Positions 43,023 through 51,985 of a stretch of 64,000 bases of DNA are shown here, piece after piece. Position 1 is the stretch's first letter. Each line of letters starts with the position of its first letter. The stretch comes from Pseudomonadota bacterium (lineage in GTDB: Bacteria; Pseudomonadota; Gammaproteobacteria; Burkholderiales; Nitrosomonadaceae), in the NCBI GenBank assembly GCA_018240285.1, contig JAFEGA010000024.1:1-64000 (forward strand), in the 5' to 3' direction. Position numbers and translations under genes: made by a program. The notes under the pieces are model-generated. The model saw nothing but the letters and a program-made list of their open reading frames with translations, had not been told where the DNA came from and searched no databases.

Positions 43023-44639
43023 ATGACAAATATCAATTTTAAACGGCGCCAGTTCCTGCAATACGCAGCACTCGGCACACTCAGCACCGTCATTCCCGGA
43101 TTCGCAATTGCAGAAAACCGCATCATCAACAAAACACCCAATAGCGCATTCAATGCCGACATCGAAATCGCATTGACGGCGCAAACCGCAGATGTTCCGA
43201 TTTTACCGGGCGCTCATACGCATGTTTTTAAATACACTGGAAAACTGCTGAAAGGTCCGCAAAATGCGCTCAAAGAATTACCTGGTTATCTTGGACCGAT
43301 CCTTAATTTCGAACAAGGCCAGAAAGTCCGGATATTTTTTCACAACCAATTGACCGAACCGTGCGTTACCCATTGGCACGGTATGCATGTGCCGCAGATC
43401 ATGGATGGCCATCCGATGTATGCGATCCATCAAGGCGAACAATACGTCTACGAGTTTGAGGTAAAAAACCCCGCCGGCACCAACTGGTACCATTCGCATA
43501 CACACGAATTGACCGCCACGCAGGTATATCAAGGGCTGGCGGGACTCATTACCATCACCGACGAAGCAGAACGCAAACTGGACTTGCCAAGCGGTGAATA
43601 CGATATTCCGCTCGTGATCCAGGATCGCAGCTTCACCCACGGCAATCAATTGCGCTACCTGATGAATATGCATCAGCGCATGCGCGGTTTCCTGGGCGAC
43701 ACCCTTCTGGTAAACGGTCAAAGCGACCATACGATCCCGGTAAAAACACGTGCGTACCGCCTGCGCATTTTGAATGGTTCAAATTCCAGAATCTACAAGC
43801 TGGCCTGGAGCGACGGCACGCCGGTCACGGCCATCGGCACCGACGGCGCATTGCTGGCAAAACCGGAAACCCTGCCCTACGTCATGCTCGGCCCGGCGGA
43901 ACGAGTGGAGCTCTGGGCCGATTTCAGCGGCCGCAAACCCGGCTCCGAGCTGACGCTGCAAAGCCTGCCCTACCAAGGATCGGCTGCGCATATGGGCGGC
44001 GGCATGGGGCGCGGCATGCACGGCGGCCGAGGCGGAATGGGCATGATGGACGGTGCGGCAAGCCAAAGCGATAAAGACACGATCGTTAGATTTTCCGTTA
44101 CCGAGCAGGTCAGTGATTCACCCAAACTGCCGGATACGCTGGTTCCCATACACCGCCTGACCGTCAAGGATGTTTCCGCTCCCAATAGCGTGGTACCGAT
44201 CACCATCGGCATGCGCCACATGGCGTTCAATCTCAACGGCAGAACCTTTGAGATGCAAAATTATATGGAACGGGAAAAAATACCGGTGAATACCGTGCAG
44301 CGCATCAAAATATCCCATGATAACCGGGCAATGGGTGGCGGAATGCGCGGCGGCCGGGGCGGCGGGATGGGCATGATGATGACGTTGCCGCACCCGATCC
44401 ACATCCATGGCCAGCAATTTCAGATCCTGTCGCGCAAGCAAAATAATCCCGGTGGTGCTTACGATACGGTCAAGGATGGATTCATCAATAGCGGCTGGAA
44501 GGATACCGTGCTGGTAATGCCGGGAGAAGAAGTCGAGATCATTAAACCGTTTAAGGACTATACCGGCCTATTCCTTTATCACTGCCATAATCTCGAGCAT
44601 GAAGACATGGGCATGATGCGCAACTTCTTTGTTAGCTGA
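43023..44639 (+). CDS. Tat-exported multicopper oxidase with Met-rich inserts (CueO/CopA-like)
   Basis: 538 residues. The N-terminus is a Tat signal (KRRQFLQYAALG). Three cupredoxin domains carry all four copper-binding motifs: HWHGMH (117-122), HSHTHE (157-162), HPIHIHG (457-463) and YHCHNLEHEDMGMM (519-532), with Cys521 for the blue copper. Two Met/Gly-rich inserts (about residues 325-343 and 439-455) resemble the Met-rich segment of CueO that binds cuprous ions. It most likely oxidises Cu(I), or phenolic substrates, in the periplasm for copper tolerance. It stands alone with AGG-type ribosome binding (GGAAGG) upstream. Confidence 0.92.
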   Translation: MTNINFKRRQFLQYAALGTLSTVIPGFAIAENRIINKTPNSAFNADIEIALTAQTADVPILPGAHTHVFKYTGKLLKGPQNALKELPGYLGPILNFEQGQKVRIFFHNQLTEPCVTHWHGMHVPQIMDGHPMYAIHQGEQYVYEFEVKNPAGTNWYHSHTHELTATQVYQGLAGLITITDEAERKLDLPSGEYDIPLVIQDRSFTHGNQLRYLMNMHQRMRGFLGDTLLVNGQSDHTIPVKTRAYRLRILNGSNSRIYKLAWSDGTPVTAIGTDGALLAKPETLPYVMLGPAERVELWADFSGRKPGSELTLQSLPYQGSAAHMGGGMGRGMHGGRGGMGMMDGAASQSDKDTIVRFSVTEQVSDSPKLPDTLVPIHRLTVKDVSAPNSVVPITIGMRHMAFNLNGRTFEMQNYMEREKIPVNTVQRIKISHDNRAMGGGMRGGRGGGMGMMMTLPHPIHIHGQQFQILSRKQNNPGGAYDTVKDGFINSGWKDTVLVMPGEEVEIIKPFKDYTGLFLYHCHNLEHEDMGMMRNFFVS

Positions 44640-44742
44640 ATCCGGTTGATGGGTTGCACATGCTTTGCAGAGTGCACCTGACATTCAATGGGATATATCC
44701 TGCGCGATCATCGAAGCGGTGCAGCGTGTTTTCTTTTTGTAT

Positions 44743-44893
44743 TTAAGGAAGCGCTGATTAATTCGGCGAACGTGACGAAGCGATAGACGCACGGAACGCA
44801 GCAACCTAGACATATCAACAAGATAGGCGAGAATGTGAGTACCGCGCAACGAAGCGATTCGCTTGTACAGTCAATTAATCAGCGTTTCCTTAA
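44743..44893. repeat. 151-bp inverted-repeat (MITE-like) element
   Basis: The ends are 21-bp inverted repeats that match at 20 of 21 positions (44743-44763 and the complement of 44873-44893), beginning TTAAGGAA and ending in GATTAATT. The outermost TTAA on both sides may be a duplicated target. The interior carries no open frame of note. The stop codon of the sensor kinase (44890-44892) lies inside the right repeat. It is a different family from repeats A and B. Confidence 0.75.
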
Positions 44894-47271
44894 GGAAGTT
44901 TTTTTACCGGCAATTCAAACCAGAAAGTACTGCCCACGCCCAATTCGCTTTCCACGCCAACGGTGCCGCCCATTAACTCAACGATTTGCCGGGTGATCGA
45001 CAAGCCGATGCCGGTACCTTCAATTCCGCTTTTCGCGGCATCCAACCGGTTAAAAGGCTGAAAAAGCTCTCCCATCTTCTGCTCGGCGATTCCAATTCCG
45101 GTATCGATGACCATTATCCTCAAATACCCAGGTGCTTCAGATTCTCGCGTTTCAACATGAACTTTACCGCCTTGCCGATTGTACTTAACGGCATTGGATA
45201 TCAAGTTGAGAATCACTTGCTTGAGCCTGACCCGGTCGGTGTGCAGCACTTTTTCCGGGAGCACAGCATGCGTCATTTGAACTTCTCGTTTATCCGCCTG
45301 TGTCCGCACCAGACTCAGGCATTCCTCGATCAGCGGAAGAACTTCAACCGGTTCCAGTTTCAGATCAATCCGTCCCGACTCGATTCGAGCCAGATCAAGC
45401 ACTTCATTAATCAGCGCCAATAAGTGAGTGCCCGCATTCTTAATCGCCTTAATGTATTTTAAATACGGATTGTTGGAACTTTCCAGTTCCAGTAGCTGGC
45501 TAAAACCCAGAATAGCATTCAGCGGTGTGCGTAATTCATGACTCATGTTGGACAGGAATCTGGATTTGGCTTCGTTCGCCCGCTCGGCTTCCTGCCGGGC
45601 ATTAATGAGCGCCTCCTCGGCCGCCTTGCGTTCGGTGATATCTTCGGCGATACCTTCGATACACAAATCGCCGCTGGCATCGTTGGCCGGATGCGCCGAG
45701 GCCAAGATCGTTCGTTCGCTTCCATCGGGATGAACGAAACTCATCTCGAATTGCACAAACTCAATTTTTCCTTGTGCGATCTGCGTAGCGACGAAGTAAG
45801 CATGTTCCAGCGAATCCGGATACCAATTAATCATTTTATCCCAGAATCTTCCGATAGCCTGTTCTTTGGTAATACCAAAAACTTTCTCGACACCGCTGCT
45901 GATGTAGGTAAGTTCTCCGGTCAACGCTTTATGGCTATAAATGACAAATTTATCACCGATGTCCTCCACCAAGCGTTGATATCGTTCCTGACTTTCCCGC
46001 AGCGCCCGCTCTGCCTGCAAACGCCCGGTAATATCTTCGACAATCGACCAGATCAATTCCCTGCCGGATGTATCCCGAATCAAAACACCGTTGAGCTGCA
46101 CTGAATAACGGTTACCATCCTTTTGGATATATTCTTTTTGGTAAGGGCCGAACCTGCCGGTCGCTTGTAAACTTTCACGCTGCCTAGCTTCATCTGCAGC
46201 ATAATCCTGCGGTGTAATATCCCAATACGTCAGATTCAGCAGTTCGTCACGCGCATAGCCGGTGGGTGTTAACAGAGCATCATTGAATTCTATGAATTTC
46301 CCGGTCGCATAATCGTTCAATGCGATCCCAACCGGCGACATCACAAACAGCGCACGCAAACGCATTTCACTATCCCGGTTCTTACGGTGAAATCTCCCGA
46401 TAGCAATGAGCAGGAGTAAAATCAGAATGCCCGCCAAAATCAGGCCAAGCCGGAAAAGAGCAGAGCTGCCACTGGCTGCGGACCATCCTCCTTTGGGAAT
46501 CGCCGCCACTTGCCATGAGCCTTTGTTGGGCAAAGAAATATCCAGCAACACCGGCCGCTGATCGAACACTTGATTCGTCCCGAAAAACACTTTACCTTTT
46601 CCCAAGGTATCGTTGCGCCGCAGCGCAATATCAAATTCTTGCGCAAGTTCCTGCAAACCGCTGGCCGTATATAATTGCTCCACGTCAATGACAGCCGAGA
46701 TCACACCCCAGAATACTTTTTCTTTGCCGTCCTTATTTTCATCGAGAAATATCGGAAGGCGCGCAATAAAGCCTCGTCCTCCTTGCACCAGATCAACCGG
46801 TCCGTCAAAAATGAGATTACCGCTGTCGCGCGCCTGTAACACGGCTTCGAGTTGCTTGGGATGATTCCGGAAATTCATACCGATAGCCGCTTCATTGCCT
46901 TCAAGCGGAAACATATACTTTATGACCAAATCAGGTGCCGCACCGATACTGCGCAACTGCGAGTGGCCTTTGAACAGATAATGGGCCAATTGCATGAATT
47001 TATCGGTGGACAAATCCGGTTCGGCTGAAATCGACGCAGCTAAACCTTGCACTAATTGCGCATTGCTGGTGATATTGCCCTCTAAAGTAGCACGCAACAG
47101 GCTAAGCCTGGTCAACACCGAATCACGCAAATCGCGTTCCTGGTTACGCAGATGCAAATGATCGACATAAAGTCCGACCGGTAGAAGACAAATTCCTACT
47201 ACGAGCGCTGGTAAAAAAACATACCAGCCGTTTTGCAAGAAGGAAAAGAATCGCACCGCACTCAATTTCAT
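44890..47271 (-). CDS. CHASE-PAS-PAS sensor histidine kinase
   Basis: 793 residues. A membrane helix (about 15-37) is followed by a periplasmic CHASE domain (about 60-255, with AIGMNFRNHPKQLEAV and GPVDLVQGGRGFIARLPIF). A second helix lies at about 270-290. Two PAS/PAC domains follow (about 300-420 and 425-550). The HisKA domain has the H-box SHELRTPLNAILGF, and the HATPase has NLISNAVKYN, DTGIGI and GTGIGLSITRQ. No receiver domain is attached and no response regulator is next to it. It should sense an extracellular small molecule and phosphorylate an unlinked regulator. The last codons and stop (KKLP, TAA) lie in the inverted-repeat element. Confidence 0.92.
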   Translation of the reverse strand: MKLSAVRFFSFLQNGWYVFLPALVVGICLLPVGLYVDHLHLRNQERDLRDSVLTRLSLLRATLEGNITSNAQLVQGLAASISAEPDLSTDKFMQLAHYLFKGHSQLRSIGAAPDLVIKYMFPLEGNEAAIGMNFRNHPKQLEAVLQARDSGNLIFDGPVDLVQGGRGFIARLPIFLDENKDGKEKVFWGVISAVIDVEQLYTASGLQELAQEFDIALRRNDTLGKGKVFFGTNQVFDQRPVLLDISLPNKGSWQVAAIPKGGWSAASGSSALFRLGLILAGILILLLLIAIGRFHRKNRDSEMRLRALFVMSPVGIALNDYATGKFIEFNDALLTPTGYARDELLNLTYWDITPQDYAADEARQRESLQATGRFGPYQKEYIQKDGNRYSVQLNGVLIRDTSGRELIWSIVEDITGRLQAERALRESQERYQRLVEDIGDKFVIYSHKALTGELTYISSGVEKVFGITKEQAIGRFWDKMINWYPDSLEHAYFVATQIAQGKIEFVQFEMSFVHPDGSERTILASAHPANDASGDLCIEGIAEDITERKAAEEALINARQEAERANEAKSRFLSNMSHELRTPLNAILGFSQLLELESSNNPYLKYIKAIKNAGTHLLALINEVLDLARIESGRIDLKLEPVEVLPLIEECLSLVRTQADKREVQMTHAVLPEKVLHTDRVRLKQVILNLISNAVKYNRQGGKVHVETRESEAPGYLRIMVIDTGIGIAEQKMGELFQPFNRLDAAKSGIEGTGIGLSITRQIVELMGGTVGVESELGVGSTFWFELPVKKLP

Positions 47272-47392
47272 AAGCTATAGGTAAAAAATCGTATCAATCC
47301 ATAATTATCGCAATTATCCATTAATACATGATTTGGAATTTGAGTATCGTGCTCAATCACGGAAGAAGGAGTTCCATGAAAAAGAAAAATAT

Positions 47393-47608
47393 TTACGGGA
47401 TTAATGACAGATGATGATGTGTACTTTCACAGCGACTCGTAGCGGCATTTTTGTAAACAACCTTAAGATTACCATCGCTAATAGCATCGTTGAGTTGCAC
47501 CGGGTAACGAGTGCCGTCCTTACGGATATATCTTTTCCGGTTACCGGTTATTTGCAAAATTCCAAGCTGCTGTGCTTCAGCAATGACATAATTCTGCACT
47601 ATAATACC
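47393..47608 (-). pseudogene. PAS-domain remnant, duplicate of part of the sensor kinase
   Basis: The minus-strand frame reads VQNYVIAEAQQLGILQITG and then RYIRKDGTRYPVQLNDAI. This aligns with PQDYAADEARQRESLQATG...EYIQKDGNRYSVQLNGVL of the first PAS domain of the kinase gene just downstream, with a four-residue gap. After that the similarity is lost. There is no domain start or end and no ribosome binding site, so I read it as a leftover from a tandem duplication of a PAS kinase gene. Confidence 0.6.
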
Positions 47609-47662
47609 CTAAGCCGTGGATTAAATTAGTTAGTCTATAGCCTACTTTTATGGAGAATTAAT

Positions 47663-48280
47663 ATGAAAAAGACTTTTGCTTTTCTCGGATTTTCTTTGGC
47701 CATTAGCACATTTTCGATTTCGTCGATGGCAGCAAACTACAACTTCAATGAAATCTACAGCGGCGGTGGAAGTATCTCTCTCGCGCCCGGATCCGATGAT
47801 CCATTAGCCACCAATCTGCAAGCTGGCGACACTTTTCAGTGGACCATCACAACGACTCCCGGAAGCTACTGGAACGTTTTTTCTGGAGGAGACTTATTTC
47901 CATTTATGTCCTTTTTTGTTAGTGAAAGCGGCACACGGACAGGTGACTATAATTTAGACTTATCTTTCGGTGGAAGCAGTGTTTTTTCCGATGTACAAGC
48001 AGGTATAAGCAACAGCTATGTACATATTGGGACCAATACAGTTTCGGTACCAACTGGACTTAATTATAATCAGATGTCACTTTCTTACACTTTAACAAGC
48101 TCAAATTCGATTGATAACCACATTACAAGCCTTTTGCCATGGCCAGGTTCGGCTCCTGAAGTTAGCTTCGGTGGTAATATTGCATTAGTGCCTGAGCCTG
48201 AAGTCTACGCTATGTTGTTGACGGGATTAGGCTTGCTTGGATTCGCCGCTCGCCGTCGCAATAATAAAACGATAGCCTAA
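47663..48280 (+). CDS. PEP-CTERM sorted secreted protein
   Basis: 205 residues with GGAG ten bases upstream of the ATG. A signal peptide (about 1-23, ending SMA) is followed by a Ser/Gly/Asn-rich beta domain (about 24-175) without recognised motifs. The C-terminus is an exosortase signal: VPEPEVYAMLLTGLGLLGFA, then ARRRNNKTIA. It is close in design to the protein at 10509 (EPETYAMLLAGLGILGF). It is probably processed by an exosortase and anchored in the outer layer. A perfect terminator follows. Confidence 0.88.
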   Translation: MKKTFAFLGFSLAISTFSISSMAANYNFNEIYSGGGSISLAPGSDDPLATNLQAGDTFQWTITTTPGSYWNVFSGGDLFPFMSFFVSESGTRTGDYNLDLSFGGSSVFSDVQAGISNSYVHIGTNTVSVPTGLNYNQMSLSYTLTSSNSIDNHITSLLPWPGSAPEVSFGGNIALVPEPEVYAMLLTGLGLLGFAARRRNNKTIA

Positions 48281-48295
48281 CTACACATTTTTTTT

Positions 48296-48340
48296 AATAA
48301 AGCGGTACTTATTTGCTAGGGTATGTACCGCTTTATTTTC
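48296..48340 (+). terminator. Rho-independent terminator after PEP-CTERM gene
   Basis: AATAAAGCGGTAC (48296-48308) pairs perfectly with GTACCGCTTTATT (48325-48337), followed by TTC. The A-rich left and T-rich right arms make it usable on both strands. Confidence 0.88.
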
Positions 48341-48407
48341 TACTGAGCAGGATAATCTCTTCTGACAGCTTGATATCCTAGATTAAAACTATAATCATCT
48401 CTCTCAA

Positions 48408-48797
48408 CTACAATCCACTGTTGTCTTTATGCTCCTCCCGAGCATACACATACCCTCCGATCGCCCCCATAATGATTCCCAACGGCGCAGCGATGAAAAC
48501 TCCGATCAGCGGTCCCTGATTGGTATCTTTGGCGAATACCATGGGGCCTAAAAATCCCAATGTAAAAAATAAACCGCCCAGAATCAATGCGCCGCCGGTC
48601 ACCGCAATCAGTGTGTTGGTCTTTTTCCCGGAAACCAGCTGCCAGGAAAACCAAGCGGCCATTGTTGCGCAACCCAATGAAAAAGCTGTGTTGAGCCACG
48701 CGGGGAAACCGGTGGTAATCGTCAATAGCGTATTGATAAAAAACAGCACGGTTAGAAACATCAGCAAGGATACAATTATTTTAAGAGTCTGAATCAT
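48408..48797 (-). CDS. Hypothetical four-helix membrane protein
   Basis: 129 residues with four predicted membrane helices (about 6-26, 35-53, 61-82 and 95-117) and a charged C-terminal tail (YAREEHKDNSGL). No catalytic or binding motif is visible and I recognise no family. It is divergent from the PhoX-like gene, with 93 bp between starts. Confidence 0.72.
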   Translation of the reverse strand: MIQTLKIIVSLLMFLTVLFFINTLLTITTGFPAWLNTAFSLGCATMAAWFSWQLVSGKKTNTLIAVTGGALILGGLFFTLGFLGPMVFAKDTNQGPLIGVFIAAPLGIIMGAIGGYVYAREEHKDNSGL

Positions 48798-48890
48798 TGG
48801 AAAATGCTTTCATTAATGAAATTAATCGGCAGCGCATTGTAAACTATCTCCCCGTCATCCAGCGTCCGGATTATCCATGAGGTTGCGCGT

Positions 48891-50063
48891 ATGAATACTT
48901 TTAACTCACAGCGGCGCAAATTGCTGCAATACGGTCTCGGCAGTTTGGGAATTTTTGCCGGTACCACTTTATTGCCATCCACTCTCCAGGCTGCATCGCT
49001 GGTTTCACAGCTAACGACCGGTGCGGGACTGTTGCCGCCGGATCAGAACGGCGTACGCTTACCGGCAGGCTTTACGTCGCGCATCGTCGCCCGTTCGGGT
49101 CAGAAACTTTTCGATTACCGCTGGCATGCCGCACCCGATGGCGGCGCTACGTTTGCCACCGGGGATGGCGGTTGGATTTACGTTTCCAATTGCGAGCTGG
49201 ATAAACAGGCGGGCGGCGCCGCTGCTTTGCGTTTCAATTCTCAAGGCGGCATCACCGATGCGTATCCGATTCTGCGTCACACCAACCGCAATTGCGCCGG
49301 CGGGCACACGCCGTGGCAGACCTGGCTGTCGTGCGAAGAAATCGACAAGGGCCGGGTGTGGGAATGCGATCCGTTCGGACGTAAAGCAGCGCAAGTCCGC
49401 AGCGCTTTGGGCGTATTCCGCCATGAAGCGGTGGCGGTGGATACGCAGAACAAGCAACTTTATCTGACCGAGGATCAGCCGGATGGATGTTTATATCGCT
49501 ACAGCGCGCGCAGCTTCGATGCTGACGGCAATCCCAGCCTCGCTGACGGTATTCTGGAAGTAGCCGAGGCCGTTGATGGGGGTTTTGGCGCCGTGCGCTG
49601 GCATCCCCTGCCCGACCCCTTGGCAATCAATACTCCGACGCGCAAACAAGTCGCAGCCAGCACGCGGTTTAACGGTGGCGAAGGGATCTGGTACCACCAA
49701 GGGATTGTTTATTTCACCACCAAAGGCGACAACCGTGTTTGGGCGTACGATACGCGCCAGCAGCATCTGAGCATCCTCTACAATGCGTCTTCGTATCTTT
49801 CGCCGGTATTGACCGGCGTGGACAATATTACCGGCAATGCCGCGGGCGAATTGCTGATCGCCGAGGACGGCGGCGATATGCAGATCGTGGTTTTGAGCGC
49901 AGACAAGGTTCTGCCGCTATTACAACTGACCGGTCATGACCGTTCGGAAATCACCGGTCCGGCATTCAGTCCCGATGGTTCGCGGCTGTATTTCAGTTCG
50001 CAGCGCGGCAAAACCGGGCGCGTTGAGGACGGTATAACGTTTGAAATATCCGGCCCGTTCTAA
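48891..50063 (+). CDS. PhoX-like DUF839 protein, Tat-exported
   Basis: 390 residues. The N-terminus is a Tat signal (SQRRKLLQYGLGSLG). The rest is a beta-propeller of the DUF839/PhoX family: HTNRNCAGGHTPWQTWLSCE, DPFGRKAAQ, RHEAVAVD, YLTEDQPDGCLYRY, GGEGIWYHQG and LLIAEDGGDMQIV. PhoX is a calcium- and iron-dependent periplasmic alkaline phosphatase; this protein is shorter than classical PhoX (about 600), so phosphatase activity is not certain. It stands alone, upstream of cbpA. Confidence 0.85.
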   Translation: MNTFNSQRRKLLQYGLGSLGIFAGTTLLPSTLQAASLVSQLTTGAGLLPPDQNGVRLPAGFTSRIVARSGQKLFDYRWHAAPDGGATFATGDGGWIYVSNCELDKQAGGAAALRFNSQGGITDAYPILRHTNRNCAGGHTPWQTWLSCEEIDKGRVWECDPFGRKAAQVRSALGVFRHEAVAVDTQNKQLYLTEDQPDGCLYRYSARSFDADGNPSLADGILEVAEAVDGGFGAVRWHPLPDPLAINTPTRKQVAASTRFNGGEGIWYHQGIVYFTTKGDNRVWAYDTRQQHLSILYNASSYLSPVLTGVDNITGNAAGELLIAEDGGDMQIVVLSADKVLPLLQLTGHDRSEITGPAFSPDGSRLYFSSQRGKTGRVEDGITFEISGPF

Positions 50064-50212
50064 AACCGTTCCCTGACACTTGATAAATTCCCGCAGTGAA
50101 CCCATTTAACCGGATAAAGCCGGCAGAGGCACCGGCAGGATGAAACTTCACTAATGCGCTGAAAGCGGCAATAATGCGAGTGCTGAGAGCGTGATCAACG
50201 AGGGGAGCTGAC

Positions 50213-51157
50213 TTGGAATTCAAGGATTACTACAAAACCTTAGGTATTTCGCGTGACGCGACTGCGGAAGAAATAAAGAAATCGTTCCGCCGCTTGGCGC
50301 GCAAATATCACCCGGATGTTTCCAAGGAAACGGACGCCGAGCAGAAAATGAAAGAGGTCAACGAAGCGTATACCGTGCTTTCCGATCCGGAAAAACGTGC
50401 CGCTTATGATCAACTCGGACAACGCGGATTTCAGCCGGGTAGCGATTTTCAGCCGCCGCCCGGATGGGACAGTGGTTTTGAATTCAGCGGACGCGGATTT
50501 GACGGCGCGCAGGCGGCGGATTTCAGCGACTTCTTCGCCGAATTATTCGGCGGAAAAATGGGTACTGGCGCCCGGCACGCCCATCATCGCACGCGTGGCG
50601 AGGATCACCATGCCAAAATCATGCTCGATCTGGAAGACAGCTATCATGGCGCCACCCGCAGCCTGACATTGCGCATGCCGAAACTCGACAATCGGGGGCA
50701 CACCATGCTCGCCGAACATACGCTGAACGTGCGCATTCCCAAGGGCGTATACGCCGGACAAGTGATCCGGCTAGCCGGACAGGGCGGCCCGGGTCATGCC
50801 GGGGAAACCGCCGGGGATCTGTTTTTGGAAGTGCACTTCAATCCGCACAACCGTTACCGGATCGAAAACAAGGATGTCTATGCCACATTGCCCATCGCGC
50901 CATGGGAAGCGGCGCTCGGCGCAACGGTCAAAATACCGGTGCCGGATGGTGTAGTCGAAGTGCGCATACCGGAAAATTCCCAATCCGGCCGTAAGCTGCG
51001 CCTGAAAGGCCGCGGCATCCCGGCTGCAACCCCCGGCGATTTGTATTTGGTGCTGGAAGTGGTATTGCCGCCCGCCGCAACCGAAAAAGCGCGTGAATTT
51101 TACCAAACGATGGCGCGCGAACTCGCGTTTAACCCGCGCCAAAATCTCGGAGTTTAA
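50213..51157 (+). CDS. cbpA: Curved-DNA-binding J-protein CbpA
   Basis: 314 residues from a TTG start with AGGGGAG eight bases upstream. The J-domain covers residues 1-70 with HPD at 33-35. A Gly/Phe-rich linker follows (about 72-115), and then the two C-terminal substrate-binding beta domains (about 125-305, with RIPKGVYAGQVIRLAGQGGP and GRKLRLKGRGIP). No zinc-finger domain is present, which separates it from DnaJ. It is a co-chaperone for DnaK and a curved-DNA binder. The modulator gene cbpM starts three bases after its stop. Confidence 0.94.
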   Translation: MEFKDYYKTLGISRDATAEEIKKSFRRLARKYHPDVSKETDAEQKMKEVNEAYTVLSDPEKRAAYDQLGQRGFQPGSDFQPPPGWDSGFEFSGRGFDGAQAADFSDFFAELFGGKMGTGARHAHHRTRGEDHHAKIMLDLEDSYHGATRSLTLRMPKLDNRGHTMLAEHTLNVRIPKGVYAGQVIRLAGQGGPGHAGETAGDLFLEVHFNPHNRYRIENKDVYATLPIAPWEAALGATVKIPVPDGVVEVRIPENSQSGRKLRLKGRGIPAATPGDLYLVLEVVLPPAATEKAREFYQTMARELAFNPRQNLGV

Positions 51158-51160
51158 GCT

Positions 51161-51478
51161 ATGCCGCATGAAATCGACGCCGTTTTACTGGAAGATGCTT
51201 TGTTCAGTCTGGACGAACTGGCATTCAGTTGCCACGTCAGCCGTGAATGGATCATCGAGCGCGTGCACTGGGGATTATTGCTGCGCGACGATGTAGCCGG
51301 TACCAATCCGGATACATGGCAGTTCGACAGCCGCAGTCTCTTGCGCGTCAAAAGAATCATTCGAGTTGAGCGCGATTTCGAAGGCAATCCGGAATTAGCC
51401 GGATTGGTCGCCGACTTGATTGAGGAAATCGAAACGCTACGCACCCGTTTGCACGCATCCGGACTGGCCGAAGATTAA
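51161..51478 (+). CDS. cbpM: CbpA modulator CbpM
   Basis: 105 residues with a MerR-like helix-turn-helix fold (FSLDELAFSCHVSREWIIERVHWGLL) and a C-terminal coiled coil (LVADLIEEIETLRTRLHA). CbpM binds the J-domain of CbpA and inhibits both co-chaperone activity and DNA binding. The gene is in the same operon, three bases after cbpA, which is the usual arrangement. Confidence 0.92.
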   Translation: MPHEIDAVLLEDALFSLDELAFSCHVSREWIIERVHWGLLLRDDVAGTNPDTWQFDSRSLLRVKRIIRVERDFEGNPELAGLVADLIEEIETLRTRLHASGLAED

Positions 51479-51519
51479 CAAATACGCTTTCGCGCAACCC
51501 ATTACACAGGAAATTCCTC

Positions 51520-51951
51520 ATGTCCTTACACATCGTTTGCCCGCACTGTCATGCCACCAACCGCGTTCCGGCAGACCGCCTCGGTGCATCGCCCAAATGC
51601 GGTGCTTGCCACCAGCCGTTGTTTATCGCGCAACCGGTCGAATTAACCGCAAACCATTTCAACCGGCACATGACCAACAGCGATATTCCGCTGCTGGTGG
51701 ACTTTTGGGCACCGTGGTGCGGCCCATGCCGCATGATGGCTCCAGCTTTTGCCAAAGCAGCCGCTATGCTGGAACCCGGCATGCGGCTGGCAAAAGTCAA
51801 CACCGAAGAAGAACAGGGATTGGCTGCACATTACGGTATCCGCAGCATTCCGACTCTGGCGCTGTTCAAAGGCGGACGGGAAATCGCCCGGCAATCGGGC
51901 GCCATGAGTGAGCACGATCTGGTGCGCTGGGCGCAAGCACATAACCGGTAA
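51520..51951 (+). CDS. trxC: Thioredoxin 2 (TrxC)
   Basis: 143 residues. A zinc-binding N-terminal extension carries two CxxC motifs (CPHCHATN and KCGACHQ). The thioredoxin domain follows, with the active site FWAPWCGPCRMM and the cis-Pro region GIRSIPTLALF. TrxC is a cytoplasmic disulfide reductase induced by oxidative stress, and the zinc domain modulates it. It lies 41 bp after cbpM and 34 bp before the protease gene, so the four genes may form a stress operon. Confidence 0.94.
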   Translation: MSLHIVCPHCHATNRVPADRLGASPKCGACHQPLFIAQPVELTANHFNRHMTNSDIPLLVDFWAPWCGPCRMMAPAFAKAAAMLEPGMRLAKVNTEEEQGLAAHYGIRSIPTLALFKGGREIARQSGAMSEHDLVRWAQAHNR

Positions 51952-51985
51952 TAATAAAGACAACCCCCTGAAGGAGCACACATTC

